A stretch of DNA of 48,480 nucleotides from CALXQW01 sp031553045 (GCA_031553045.1 JAVBLZ010000015.1:1-48480), one strand, 5' to 3'; numbered from the stretch's first letter, positions 1 to 7,730 are shown. Notes: generated by a model from the letters alone, not told the origin. Translations and numbers: made by a program.

Positions 1-134
1 ACATCCCAATCTTTGAGTGGCACGCCGACGGCTTCGATTTTTCGCTTAATTGATTGCTCTATTGGCGAGAGAATACACCAGCTGTTTTTGTCGAAAGTTT
101 GTGGTGTCGCGTTCTGTCGAATATAATCGCTCAA
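1..134 (-). pseudogene. Fragment of TaqI/Eco57I-like restriction-modification enzyme
   Basis: Read on the minus strand from about 134 to the window edge, the DNA is open and encodes a peptide containing SWCILSPIEQ, SIKRKIEAVG and PLKDWD. From memory of the family, this block sits at the start of the target-recognition (TaqI-like specificity) domain of large type IIG/Eco57I-class enzymes, in mid-protein. Here nothing family-like lies upstream: the frame runs into a stop near 200 and then the recombinase gene begins. The N-terminal methyltransferase part is therefore absent on this side, and the rest lies beyond the window. It could be a decayed gene or a silent specificity cassette. Similarity was judged by eye without a search. 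Confidence 0.5.
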
Positions 135-141
135 ATTAAAT

Positions 142-170
142 AGACAAAATTGACTCGCTGACCTTTGTCT
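142..170. repeat. Palindrome between R-M fragment and recombinase gene
   Basis: AGACAAA (142-148) and TTTGTCT (164-170) form a perfect 7-bp inverted repeat around a 15-nt centre. Outer CTCAAA/TTTGAG arms extend the dyad. The size and position, directly between the specificity-domain fragment and a serine recombinase gene, suit a crossover site of an invertase. A simple terminator-like hairpin for either neighbour is the alternative. No second copy was found in the window. Confidence 0.35.
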
Positions 171-193
171 TTTTTGAGAGAATTTTTCAGATT

Positions 194-799
194 ATGAATT
201 ATGGATATATAAGAGTAAGTACAGACAAACAAACAACCGAAAACCAAAGATTTGAAATTGAAAATTTCTCGTCTCTTAAAAGCTACACTATAAACGAATG
301 GATAGAAGAAACTATCAGCGGTACAAAAAAGCTAGAAGATAGGAAGCTTGGAAAACTTCTGAAAAAAATGATAAAAGGAGACATGCTTATAGTTTCCGAG
401 CTTTCACGGCTTGGCAGAAATTTAATGCAAATTATGAGCATTTTACATTTCTGCATGGAACGTGACATAATGGTTCTGACAATCAAAGAACATTACGAAT
501 TGGGCAATAACATCAACTCGAAAGTTCTGGCATTCGCATTCGGGCTTTCTGCTGAAATAGAACGTAATTTGATTTCTCAACGAACAAAAGAGGCTCTCGC
601 TCGCAAGAAAGCGGAGGGCATCATTTTGGGGCGTCCGAAGGGTAGAAAATCATCTTACGTTAAACTAAGTGGCAAGGAAGAAGTCATTCAAAAAATGTTA
701 GCTAAAAAAATGTCAAAATGTGCAATCGCACGTAGACTGGAAGTCCATCGCATAACGCTCACAAAGTTTATCCTAAATCTGCCCATAAATGTGGCTTAA
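194..799 (+). CDS. Small serine recombinase (resolvase/invertase family)
   Basis: The 201-aa protein has the resolvase catalytic domain in residues 1-140. YIRVSTDKQ carries the nucleophile Ser9 and Arg7, SELSRLGRN (68-76) gives the second catalytic Ser/Arg group, and AEIERNLISQRT (120-131) is the E-helix arginine motif. A GRPKGRK hinge (146-152) leads to a C-terminal helix-turn-helix (about 165-195) for site binding. Size and architecture match Hin/Pin/Mpi-type invertases and Tn3-type resolvases. It inverts or excises DNA between short dyad sites via a 5'-phosphoserine intermediate. A palindrome and an R-M specificity fragment lie just upstream, which favours an invertase acting on a phase-variable locus, though this is inference. 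It converges on the integrase gene with a 4-nt gap. Confidence 0.9.
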   Translation: MNYGYIRVSTDKQTTENQRFEIENFSSLKSYTINEWIEETISGTKKLEDRKLGKLLKKMIKGDMLIVSELSRLGRNLMQIMSILHFCMERDIMVLTIKEHYELGNNINSKVLAFAFGLSAEIERNLISQRTKEALARKKAEGIILGRPKGRKSSYVKLSGKEEVIQKMLAKKMSKCAIARRLEVHRITLTKFILNLPINVA

Positions 800-803
800 T
801 ATC

Positions 804-1973
804 TCAATCTTTCTGGTAATTTGATGGATAAATATTAAAATATTTTTCGGCATTTTCTTTTGTGGCGTTGCCGCGATAGTGTTTGAAAAGGATGTCTGTG
901 GCTTTGTGGGAGAGGATTAGGGCTGTGTCTTGGAAGTTGCGTTTCCATGCGACGTGGTAGCTGGCGAAGCTGTGGCGGAATGCGTTATGGGGAGGAAGTT
1001 TGAGTTTTGCTTTTACGCCTTTTTCGGCGAGCCTTTTTACATCTTGCGCGTTCACGAGAAGTCCTGCGCGGCGAAAGGCGGATTCTCTGCGTTTTTTGAA
1101 TTTACGTTCGCACCAGCCGAATGCAGTTTGTGGAGTACGCTCCAACCAAGCCCATAAATTGTCGGGGAGATTTTCGATATAGTCGCGGCGTTTTTTCTTC
1201 GTCTTTTCAGCAGGTGTTAAAATTCCTTTTCGCATTGAAATTTCCTCAAAAGCAACTCTTGCAATCGCCGATGTTCTCATTCCTGCGAATAGTCCAAGAG
1301 CCATAAGTCCGCAAATTTCAGGATCAATTTTTTCATTGGCGCGCATTAGTTGTTCCGTCTCGGCAACGCTTAGGAAGCCGATTTCACCCATATCAACGGC
1401 AGGGCAGTCGAGAGACTTTGCGATATTTTTGTCGATTAAATTATGCTTCTCAAACCAGTTCCAAGATGCGCACAAAGTCGAGCGATAATTTCTTTTCGTG
1501 ACAGGTGAGTATGGCAAAGACGAAAGCCATTTTTCTAATTCCTCACGTGCGACATCTTCGACGAGTCTTTCGCCGAATACTTCAACAAGAGCTTCAAGGA
1601 TTCTGCGGACGTGCCGAATATGCTCGGTATTTGCTTTTTCGTTTTGAATCATGTCGCGCAGGTAGGCATCGCAAGCGTCCCAAAGTTTCATAACGACTCT
1701 GTTTTGATGGTGCTTTGCCCAGAATTCCCAAAGCTCACGATAGCTTGTAGTCCCGCGCAAAGTTTCAATTCTGGCGATGTCGGCGATAGCGGTGCTATCT
1801 ATGGACATCAGCCCTTGAAAGCTTTGGTTTTCCAGAAAGCTGTATTCTTTGAGGAACTCATCGCGAGCATCTTCCGTATCAAAAAATCTCGATATGCGTT
1901 TTCCTTTTTCAATCCACGACACCTGAAAAGGTGAGCGTCTATTAGCGTGATATGTTTTTGTAATCTTTCCCAT
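804..1973 (-). CDS. Tyrosine recombinase / site-specific integrase
   Basis: The 389-aa protein has an N-terminal arm and core-binding (SAM-like) region in residues 1-190. The catalytic domain follows, with GMRTSAIARV (Arg233), a box II segment NAFRHSFASY (Arg333, His334), LSHKA (His356) and the nucleophile in KHYRG (Tyr366). The usual H-x-x-R histidine is Asn330, although His329 is adjacent. I recall N-x-x-R-H-S in integrases of Verrucomicrobiota and Planctomycetes, so it is probably functional. It would integrate or excise a mobile element using a Tyr intermediate. The neighbours (recombinase, R-M fragment, ars genes, a tRNA 1.6 kb away) suggest the integrase of a genomic island. A consensus promoter lies immediately before the ATG. 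Confidence 0.9.
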   Translation of the reverse strand: MGKITKTYHANRRSPFQVSWIEKGKRISRFFDTEDARDEFLKEYSFLENQSFQGLMSIDSTAIADIARIETLRGTTSYRELWEFWAKHHQNRVVMKLWDACDAYLRDMIQNEKANTEHIRHVRRILEALVEVFGERLVEDVAREELEKWLSSLPYSPVTKRNYRSTLCASWNWFEKHNLIDKNIAKSLDCPAVDMGEIGFLSVAETEQLMRANEKIDPEICGLMALGLFAGMRTSAIARVAFEEISMRKGILTPAEKTKKKRRDYIENLPDNLWAWLERTPQTAFGWCERKFKKRRESAFRRAGLLVNAQDVKRLAEKGVKAKLKLPPHNAFRHSFASYHVAWKRNFQDTALILSHKATDILFKHYRGNATKENAEKYFNIYPSNYQKD

Positions 1974-1982
1974 GATGTTTCC

Positions 1983-2011
1983 ATTCTACAAGAAAGTGTC
2001 AAAAATTGCAA
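1983..2011 (-). promoter_or_regulatory. Sigma-70-like promoter of the integrase gene
   Basis: On the minus strand TTGCAA (2011-2006), a 17-nt spacer and TAGAAT (1988-1983) make a good -35/-10 pair. Transcription would start near 1976, only 2-4 nt before the ATG at 1973, which implies a leaderless or nearly leaderless message. Confidence 0.55.
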
Positions 2012-2078
2012 GATTATTATGGATATATTATAATATTATTTATAAATATTTTATTTTATACTTGTGTTTATAGAGGGC

Positions 2079-2106
2079 TTGAAGTAGATGTATAACTTAA
2101 CTTCAA
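2079..2106. promoter_or_regulatory. Inverted repeat upstream of arsR, candidate operator
   Basis: TTGAAGT (2079-2085) and ACTTCAA (2100-2106) are perfect 7-bp arms separated by 14 nt. The repeat ends 13 nt before the GTG start of arsR and covers a TATAAC hexamer at 2091-2096. Size and position fit autoregulation by an ArsR dimer. Confidence 0.5.
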
Positions 2107-2119
2107 TATCAAAGAAATA

Positions 2120-2440
2120 GTGGCGTCAAAAAAGTATAGTCAAAATCAGGAGCAGCTGGCAAGATACGCGAGAGCTATGGGGCATCCTGCCAGAATTGCC
2201 ATATTAGAATATCTTGCTTCGCTGGATTCCTGCTTTTTTGGAGATATACACAATGAATTGCCAATCGCAAAAGCAACTGTTTCTCAGCATCTAAAGGAAT
2301 TGAAATCCGCAGGGCTTATTCAAGGAGAAATTGAAGCGCCCAAGGTGCGCTATTGCATAAACAAAAAAAATTGGCTTGTTGCAAAAACTCTTTTTTCAGA
2401 GTTGATGAAAAAAGCCGTCAGCAAAAAGTGCTGTAAATAA
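2120..2440 (+). CDS. arsR: ArsR/SmtB-family transcriptional repressor
   Basis: The 106-aa winged-helix protein begins at GTG. The ArsR core is clear: LARYARAMGHPARIAILEYL (helices 1-2) and the recognition helix region IAKATVSQHLKELKSAGLI (about 51-69), followed by the wing GEIEAPKVRYCINKKNW. Family members repress metal or metalloid genes and release DNA when ligand binds. The recognisable inducer cysteines are Cys38 (LDSCFFGD), Cys78 (RYCI) and a C-terminal CC pair; vicinal C-terminal Cys resemble As(III) sensors. It lies directly upstream of arsM in the same direction, so arsenite is the likely signal. Candidate operators lie before this gene and before arsM. Confidence 0.88.
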   Translation: MASKKYSQNQEQLARYARAMGHPARIAILEYLASLDSCFFGDIHNELPIAKATVSQHLKELKSAGLIQGEIEAPKVRYCINKKNWLVAKTLFSELMKKAVSKKCCK

Positions 2441-2452
2441 TTTTGCTTTAAC

Positions 2453-2504
2453 TTGACATGTCCGTATTTTTACGAATTATTGTTCGTGATATTGCGAACA
2501 ATAA
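2453..2504 (+). promoter_or_regulatory. arsM promoter with palindromic operator
   Basis: TTGACA (2453-2458) starts 12 nt after the arsR stop. A perfect 10-bp inverted repeat follows, TTATTGTTCG (2477-2486) and CGAACAATAA (2495-2504), with an 8-nt spacer. Its left arm occupies the expected -10 position (18-nt spacing) and its right arm ends 10 nt before the preferred ATG. A repressor bound here would block initiation. The arms differ from the repeat upstream of arsR. A 5'-UTR hairpin is an alternative. Confidence 0.6.
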
Positions 2505-2514
2505 AATCAAAAAT

Positions 2515-3327
2515 ATGAATACTAAAAGTGAACGGAAAAAAGAATTGGTTAAACAGCAATACAATGAATTGGCGCTAAATAGCGAAACATCGAAAAACTG
2601 CTGTTGCGGCAAAACACCATCGGCACCTTCAAAAAAAGTATTCACTATAATGAGTGAAGATTACAGCAAGATTGAAGGTTATGTGCCTGACGCTGATTTG
2701 GGCGTAGGCTGTGGCTTGCCGACGAAATACGCAGGTATAAAGAAAGGCGATACAGTTGTTGATTTGGGTTCGGGCGCAGGGAACGACTGTTTTATTGCGC
2801 GAAGGGAAGTAGGTGAAAGTGGGAAAGTAATTGGTATAGATTTTGCCCCGAATATGCTCGCTAAAGCGCGAGACAATGCAAAAAAAATGGAATTTAACAA
2901 TGTAGAATTTCTTGAGGGTGACATTGAAAATATGCCATTACTCGATGATTTCGCCGATGTTGTTGTAAGCAATTGCGTGCTTAATCTGCTCCCGCAGAAA
3001 AATAAAATTTTCAAAGAAATTTATCGCGTGCTAAAACATGGAGCCCATTTTTGCGTGTCAGACGTTGTTCTTGAAGGCGAATTTCCAAAAGAATTTACCA
3101 ACAATGCGGCAATGTATGCAGGATGTATTGCAAGCGCAATTCAGCGTAGAGACTATCTCGCTGAAATAAAAAAAGCTGGATTTAAAGATATAAAAGTTGA
3201 ACGTACTAAGACTGTTATAATTCCAGATGGCGTTCTTGAGGAACATTTGGAAAAGCAGACGATACAAAAATATAAAGACGGAAGCGTCGGGATTTATTCA
3301 ATAACTGTTGTGGGATACAAACAATAA
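2515..3327 (+). CDS. arsM: Arsenite S-adenosylmethionine methyltransferase
   Basis: The 270-aa class I SAM methyltransferase methylates As(III) to mono-, di- and trimethyl arsenicals in the cytoplasm. The family's three arsenic-binding cysteines are present: Cys66 (GVGCGLPTKYAG), Cys154 (VSNCVLNLLP) and Cys204 (YAGCIASA). The SAM site is VVDLGSGAGND (81-91) followed by VIGIDFAPNML. An N-terminal CCCG at 29-32 adds a thiol cluster. ATG 2515 is preferred over ATG 2458 because the promoter and palindrome lie between them and homology begins after 2515. Length is normal for bacterial ArsM. It follows arsR; no arsenite efflux gene (arsB/acr3) or reductase is in view, so methylation seems to be the main detoxification step at this locus. 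Confidence 0.92.
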   Translation: MNTKSERKKELVKQQYNELALNSETSKNCCCGKTPSAPSKKVFTIMSEDYSKIEGYVPDADLGVGCGLPTKYAGIKKGDTVVDLGSGAGNDCFIARREVGESGKVIGIDFAPNMLAKARDNAKKMEFNNVEFLEGDIENMPLLDDFADVVVSNCVLNLLPQKNKIFKEIYRVLKHGAHFCVSDVVLEGEFPKEFTNNAAMYAGCIASAIQRRDYLAEIKKAGFKDIKVERTKTVIIPDGVLEEHLEKQTIQKYKDGSVGIYSITVVGYKQ

Positions 3328-3482
3328 TCCGTTGTCAGAGGGGATTGCGGCGTGTTCGACAAATTTGTTCTAAACGGATTCTGCCAAGTTCTGGTTGTAG
3401 TTTAGTTGTACACTCTGCGAACTTGCGCTTTTGTTAGACCCTGATTTTCAATAACTTATTTTTTGCCGCGAGCTGACATAAG

Positions 3483-3520
3483 AAAGGGCTGATTCGCAAC
3501 TTACTGCAAATCAGCCTTTT
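3483..3520 (-). terminator. Stem-loop downstream of tRNA-Ser
   Basis: AAAGGGCTGATT (3483-3494) and AATCAGCCTTTT (3509-3520) pair around a 14-nt loop. It lies just past the 3' end of the minus-strand tRNA-Ser, followed on that strand by a short T-rich run. The rest of 3328-3480, between arsM and here, shows no gene that I can support. Confidence 0.55.
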
Positions 3521-3532
3521 CGGTATTTCAAA

Positions 3533-3622
<90 letters not shown>

Positions 3623-3781
3623 TCGATTTTTAAAAGATGCAATATGTAGATATTCTTTCTTCGGGCAAGAAAATTTTTTATGTTTTTATACAACATACTT
3701 TTGGGAGAGAAATCTAATCCGTCAAGGCACACATCCAAGGAAAACCTCAACAGTCCTTACATTTATTACAGCCCAGATCAA

Positions 3782-3821
3782 ATACGGTTTGAATGGCAAC
3801 AGATTTAAACGGTACTTGGCC
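3782..3821. repeat. Dispersed imperfect palindrome, copy 1
   Basis: CAAATACGGTTTGAAT and ATTTAAACGGTACTTG form imperfect 16-bp arms around GGCAACAG. A related sequence (TACGGTTCAAATGGTAACAG and flanks) lies at 23379-23413. Both copies lie at the 3' end of a minus-strand reading frame. The rest of 3623-4100 holds only the weak ORF at 3821-4048. Confidence 0.45.
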
Positions 3822-4048
3822 TAGAGCGTATCCCAATTAAATTGCAACAAGGTTTTGTATTTCTGAAGATCGGGCAACCCTTCGTTTTGGCTTAAATTGT
3901 TTCGATGAAAAATAAGCATTGGGTTCGGATTGAGGCTGGAAGCGTAATGAATTACGTAACCTGTCTGGGTTCGAACCCAAGCGGAGTTATTCGCAAAAAT
4001 ACTTTTCCAAAACGAAGGCATTAAATTAGAATATACTCTAGAATCCAT
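3821..4048 (-). CDS. Small hypothetical protein (weak)
   Basis: This 75-aa ORF in a 480-nt gap starts MDSRVYSNLMPSFWKS and ends LLQFNWDTL. It is rich in aromatic residues and Asn and has no recognised motif, signal peptide or membrane segment. No Shine-Dalgarno is visible. The only support is that no overlapping gene competes for the space and the composition looks protein-like. The stop abuts a dispersed palindrome. It may be a real small protein, a decayed 3' gene end or chance. Confidence 0.3.
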   Translation of the reverse strand: MDSRVYSNLMPSFWKSIFANNSAWVRTQTGYVIHYASSLNPNPMLIFHRNNLSQNEGLPDLQKYKTLLQFNWDTL

Positions 4049-4100
4049 TTTGAATATTATTTTTTTGCAAATGTAAAAAAATCAATCTACTCTTTTTTGC

Positions 4101-4352
4101 ATGTTTAAAGACGATGATGCCAAGAAAGCTGACGATGTTGAAATTATCGACATCGACGGCGATTCATCTCCAAAAACACCTGATGATTCGAATTGGGAAA
4201 TTGTGGACGACAGGCAAACTTTCACTCAAGATGAATATTATGAAGCGCAAACTAGGGCGCATCCAAACTTCATAAAGTTGGAAAAACTTCCCTGTTCATG
4301 TTTGATTTGGGCTTTATTCATATCAATCATACTTTTTACAATTATTTTTTAA
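4101..4352 (+). CDS. Small acidic protein with C-terminal membrane anchor
   Basis: The 83-aa protein has a very acidic, probably disordered N-terminal 50 residues (FKDDDAKKADDVEIIDIDGD and onward) and one hydrophobic segment at the extreme C-terminus, CSCLIWALFISIILFTIIF (about 65-83). It looks like a tail-anchored protein with its acidic part in the cytoplasm. No family is recognised. It ends 3 nt before the next ORF, a PH-like membrane protein, so the two are probably co-translated and may work at the membrane together. Confidence 0.55.
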   Translation: MFKDDDAKKADDVEIIDIDGDSSPKTPDDSNWEIVDDRQTFTQDEYYEAQTRAHPNFIKLEKLPCSCLIWALFISIILFTIIF

Positions 4353-4355
4353 TTT

Positions 4356-4781
4356 ATGAAAAAAATCTATAAATCTCAAATAGACGAATGGTTAATCGGC
4401 CTGATAATATTCTTCTTTGCCCTTGAGGTTTATACATCCTATTCCGCTTTTGAAGAAGGCGCTTTGCAGCTTGCGTACATTTTGCTTGCCGCCGTACCCG
4501 TAGAACTTGTCCTTATCGTATGCGCATTCAAATCTTGCAAATACATTTTATTTGATGACAGGCTGGAAGTTGCTTGTCTTTTTATAAAGCAAATATTCCC
4601 CTATTCAAAGATAACAAAAATACAGGCTTCGCAGAATTTTTTATCTGCGCCCGCCTTTTCTCTTAAAAGAATCAGGATTGATTTGGACGACGGCAGATTC
4701 ACCCTAATATCCCCGCCGAATCGGGAAAATTTTATTGCTGAACTTCAAGATTTGATTAACAAAGTGCGTCCTGCCAAATAA
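4356..4781 (+). CDS. Membrane protein with bacterial PH-like domain (DUF1200/YyaB type)
   Basis: The 141-aa protein has two transmembrane helices near residues 12-32 and 38-58 (WLIGLIIFFFALEVYTSY; YILLAAVPVELVLIVCAF). A soluble domain follows, with YILFDDRLEVACLF, IFPYSKITKIQAS and LSAPAFSLKRIRIDLDDGR, then LISPPNRENFIAEL. This order (I-x-Y-S-x-I, SAPALSL-x-RI, ISP-x-x-x-x-x-F) is what I remember for the YyaB-like PH domain, DUF1200. The function of that family is unknown; a membrane-associated scaffold is often assumed. It is likely an operon partner of the preceding acidic tail-anchored protein. Confidence 0.65.
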   Translation: MKKIYKSQIDEWLIGLIIFFFALEVYTSYSAFEEGALQLAYILLAAVPVELVLIVCAFKSCKYILFDDRLEVACLFIKQIFPYSKITKIQASQNFLSAPAFSLKRIRIDLDDGRFTLISPPNRENFIAELQDLINKVRPAK

Positions 4782-4852
4782 AAATAATTCTGCGCTTAAA
4801 ATTTAGATTTGACAAAGATAAAGCTTTAGCCACATTTCACTACTTTAAATTT

Positions 4853-4926
<74 letters not shown>

Positions 4927-4933
4927 CATTTTA

Positions 4934-4968
4934 AAACTCATTCCTTTTGGGGGATGAGTTTTTTTTTG
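4934..4968 (+). terminator. Rho-independent terminator after tRNA-Pro
   Basis: AACTCATTCC and GGGGATGAGTT pair around TTTT and are followed by a run of T, 8 nt beyond the tRNA. Confidence 0.8.
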
Positions 4969-5043
4969 CAATATTTCAATGAAACACTTTGAAGTGTTTG
5001 GCGTTTAAGGAATATCTTGCACAAAAAAATTACGAAAAATTTT

Positions 5044-5943
5044 ATGAAGAAACTTCTATGCCTCCTGACCTTTATTTTCTGTTTAAATTTAAACGCAAAA
5101 ATTTTGGAAAACGTTGACGTTTTCCCACAGAATAAAATACCTGGCAAGGGGGCGGATAAAGCCGAAACTTTTGAGGAAAAAAATGGCGAGCGCTCAAAGT
5201 GGACAAATGTATCCGTACCCAAGATTGACTTTTATCTTACGGATTCTGCGGAAAAATCCGGTCTTGTCATCCTGTGCCCAGGCGGAGGATATGGGTATTT
5301 GGGTTATTCAACCTGCAAAAGCTATGCAGAATTTTTGGTGCAAAATGGAATATCCGCCGCCGTTCTCAGATATAGAGTGCCAAATAATAGACAGGGCGCA
5401 CTTCAAGACATACAGCGCAGCATAAGGCTCTCCAGAAGCAAATTTGAGGAATTAAATATAGATCCAAATAAAATTTGCGTCATGGGTTTTTCCGCAGGCG
5501 GGCATCTTGCGGCAATGGCAAGCACTTCTTACAAAACAAACTCCTATGAAAAAATAGACAATGTGGATGAAATTTCGGCAAAGCCTGATTTATCGGTATT
5601 GATTTACCCCGCATATCTTGCCGTCCCTATTTCAAAAGAAAGCCCAAAGGGCGAAGAAAATTTTAGCGACCGTTTTAAACTTTACGAAGAAATCAAACCT
5701 GATGAAAATTCCCCCAAAGCCTTTATAATGGTTACGGAAAACGACAGGTGGATTAGCTCTGCCATTGCATATTATCTGGCTTTAAAGAATTTTAAGATAA
5801 GTGCAGAACTCCACATATATTCAGGCGGCGGACATGGTTTTAAAATCGGAACACGACAAAATGAAACTTTTGCAAATTGGCATGAAACGCTTTTAGTCTG
5901 GCTTAAACACAATGATATGCCTGCTGTTTCCCAGAAAAAATGA
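5044..5943 (+). CDS. Secreted alpha/beta hydrolase (esterase/lipase-like)
   Basis: The protein opens with a signal peptide (MKKLLCLLTFIFCLNLNA) and is exported. The alpha/beta-hydrolase core shows an oxyanion loop CPGGGYG, the nucleophile elbow GFSAGG (Ser about 150 from this start), an acidic residue in VTENDRW and the histidine in GGGHGF near the C-terminus. This triad arrangement matches the acetyl-esterase/acetylxylan-esterase-like group often found in polysaccharide degraders. Substrate is unknown; deacetylation of a glycan side group is likely. An in-frame TTG at 5017 has AAGGA 5 nt upstream and would add 9 residues, so the start is uncertain. It stands alone, converging on leuA. Confidence 0.85.
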   Translation: MKKLLCLLTFIFCLNLNAKILENVDVFPQNKIPGKGADKAETFEEKNGERSKWTNVSVPKIDFYLTDSAEKSGLVILCPGGGYGYLGYSTCKSYAEFLVQNGISAAVLRYRVPNNRQGALQDIQRSIRLSRSKFEELNIDPNKICVMGFSAGGHLAAMASTSYKTNSYEKIDNVDEISAKPDLSVLIYPAYLAVPISKESPKGEENFSDRFKLYEEIKPDENSPKAFIMVTENDRWISSAIAYYLALKNFKISAELHIYSGGGHGFKIGTRQNETFANWHETLLVWLKHNDMPAVSQKK

Positions 5944-5944
5944 C

Positions 5945-5970
5945 AAGCGCAACCCCGAGGAGTTGCGCCG
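5945..5970. terminator. GC-rich stem-loop between convergent genes
   Basis: GCGCAAC and GTTGCGC pair in the 56-nt gap between the hydrolase stop and the leuA stop. There is no strong T-run directly after the stem on either strand; the minus strand reaches TTTTTT five nucleotides further on. Probably a shared termination hairpin for leuA and the hydrolase. Confidence 0.4.
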
Positions 5971-5999
5971 TTATGAAACAATTCTACCGACTCAGTTTT

Positions 6000-7697
6000 T
6001 TACCGACCTTGTTTTTTGTACAACCTATTGTAAGCTGCAACAAGGGCTTTAAGGCCTGCGGATTCAATATTTGAATCTGTGCCAATACCCCAAGCGTCTT
6101 TGGTTTCGTCGGGGGTTTTTAAACATATATAGGCGGCGGAATCTGTAGCAGAACCTACGCCTATTGCATGACTGCGATAGTCTCTGAGCCTGAAATTTTT
6201 TACGCCGATTTTTTCAAGAGCATTAACAAAAGCGTTGATTGGCCCATTGCCTGACGCCTCAAGCTTTTTGCTTTCGCCGTTAAACATCACGCTTGCAGAT
6301 ATGCTCACAAGCGTATCGCCCTCTTTATCAGAATATGATATTTTATATTTTTCCAACTTCAAGGGTTCTGCAATGTTTTGAAATTCCATTTTGAAGTATT
6401 CAAAAATTTCTTTATTTGAGAGTTCTTTTGACAGCCTGTCCGCAGTTCCGTTGATATAGTCGCCAACTTCAGGGTGCATTGCCTTGGGCAAATCGTAACC
6501 AAATTCATTTGCCAATACGTAGGCAACCCCGCCCTTTCCGCTTTGCGAATTTATGCGGATTATTGCCTCATAGTCTCTGCCTATATCAACAGGGTCTATC
6601 ACCAAATATGGAACTTCCCAGACTTGTGCGGCTTCTTCAGATGCCTCACGCAAATCCATACCCTTCTTGATTGCGTCTTGATGAGAACCGCTAAACGCAG
6701 TAAAAACCAAATCGCCCGCATAGGGGTGGCGCGGCGGAACTTGCATGTGCGTACAACGCTCATACACGCTGCGTACCTTGGGCAGGTCTGAAAAATCAAG
6801 CTTTGGGTCTATGCCTTCACAATACATATTCAAGGCAACGTTGACTATGTCAAGATTCCCCGTGCGTTCGCCATTGCCAAAGAGCGTGCCTTCAACCCTG
6901 TCGGCGCCAGCCAACAAGCCAAGCTCCGTTGCGGCTATACCCGTACCTCTGTCGTTATGTGTGTGCAGGCTAATCAAAACTTTTTCACGCTCGGAAATAT
7001 TGCGGCTCATCCACTCTATCTGGTCTGCATGGACATTGGGCATCATATATTGAACGGTGTCGGGCAAATTCAAAATGATTTTATTTTCCACAGTGGGTTT
7101 CCAAATTTCTTTGACCGCTTCGCAGACTTCCAAGGCGAAATCAAGTTCCGTATCGCTGAAACTTTCCGGCGAATATTCCATGCGGATTTTTGTGCCCTTA
7201 GCGGCGCATTCGTCGGCGAGTTCTCTGACAAGCTTTGCGCCGTTGATTGCAATTTGCTTGATTTCTTCTCTCGACATTTTGAAGGTAACCTTGCGCTGCA
7301 AAGCCGAAGTACTGTTGTACAAATGCACGATTGCCTCTTTTGCGCCGTTTAAGGCTTCAAAAGTTTTGCGTATCAATGGTTCTCTGCTTTGGGTTAGCAC
7401 TTGTACCGCCACGCCGTCCGGTATGCGTTTTTCTTCAATCAATTTGCGCAGAAAATTATATTCCGTATCGCTTGCCGAAGGAAAGCCCACTTCAATTTCT
7501 TTAAAGCCCACTTTCAAAAGCGTTTCATAAAGTTCCAACTTTTCTTCAATGGTCATGGGCACGCTCAGCGCCTGATTGCCGTCGCGCAAGTCAACGCTGC
7601 ACCAAAGAGGCGCTTTTTCCATGCGCTTGGAAGGCCAGCATCTGTCTTTCAATTCCACAGATACCCGATTCACTTTATACTTGTTCACGTTTTTCAT
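6000..7697 (-). CDS. leuA: 2-isopropylmalate synthase, type 2 (alpha-IPMS)
   Basis: The 565-aa enzyme condenses acetyl-CoA with 2-oxoisovalerate, the first committed step of leucine synthesis. The catalytic TIM barrel begins CSVDLRDGNQAL with metal-binding Asp, then EVGFPSAS, and the metal-binding SLHTHNDRGTG. The C-terminal third is the regulatory domain (ASVMFNGESKKLEASGNGPINAF) that binds leucine for feedback. Sequence style matches the longer actinobacterial/plastid type 2 LeuA rather than E. coli LeuA. ATG 7697 is chosen because AAAGGA lies upstream and MKNVNKYKVNRVSVELK leads straight into the domain; an upstream in-frame ATG at 7877 would overlap the preceding gene and a terminator. 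No Leu-rich leader peptide was found. Confidence 0.93.
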   Translation of the reverse strand: MKNVNKYKVNRVSVELKDRCWPSKRMEKAPLWCSVDLRDGNQALSVPMTIEEKLELYETLLKVGFKEIEVGFPSASDTEYNFLRKLIEEKRIPDGVAVQVLTQSREPLIRKTFEALNGAKEAIVHLYNSTSALQRKVTFKMSREEIKQIAINGAKLVRELADECAAKGTKIRMEYSPESFSDTELDFALEVCEAVKEIWKPTVENKIILNLPDTVQYMMPNVHADQIEWMSRNISEREKVLISLHTHNDRGTGIAATELGLLAGADRVEGTLFGNGERTGNLDIVNVALNMYCEGIDPKLDFSDLPKVRSVYERCTHMQVPPRHPYAGDLVFTAFSGSHQDAIKKGMDLREASEEAAQVWEVPYLVIDPVDIGRDYEAIIRINSQSGKGGVAYVLANEFGYDLPKAMHPEVGDYINGTADRLSKELSNKEIFEYFKMEFQNIAEPLKLEKYKISYSDKEGDTLVSISASVMFNGESKKLEASGNGPINAFVNALEKIGVKNFRLRDYRSHAIGVGSATDSAAYICLKTPDETKDAWGIGTDSNIESAGLKALVAAYNRLYKKQGR

Positions 7698-7730
7698 TTT
7701 GTTTCCTTTGCATTTTGAGCCAGTCTTAAA

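Noticed and set aside
3961..3990. GGGTTCGAACCC resembling a tRNA T-arm
   Set aside because: No acceptor stem, anticodon arm or D-arm can be drawn around it.
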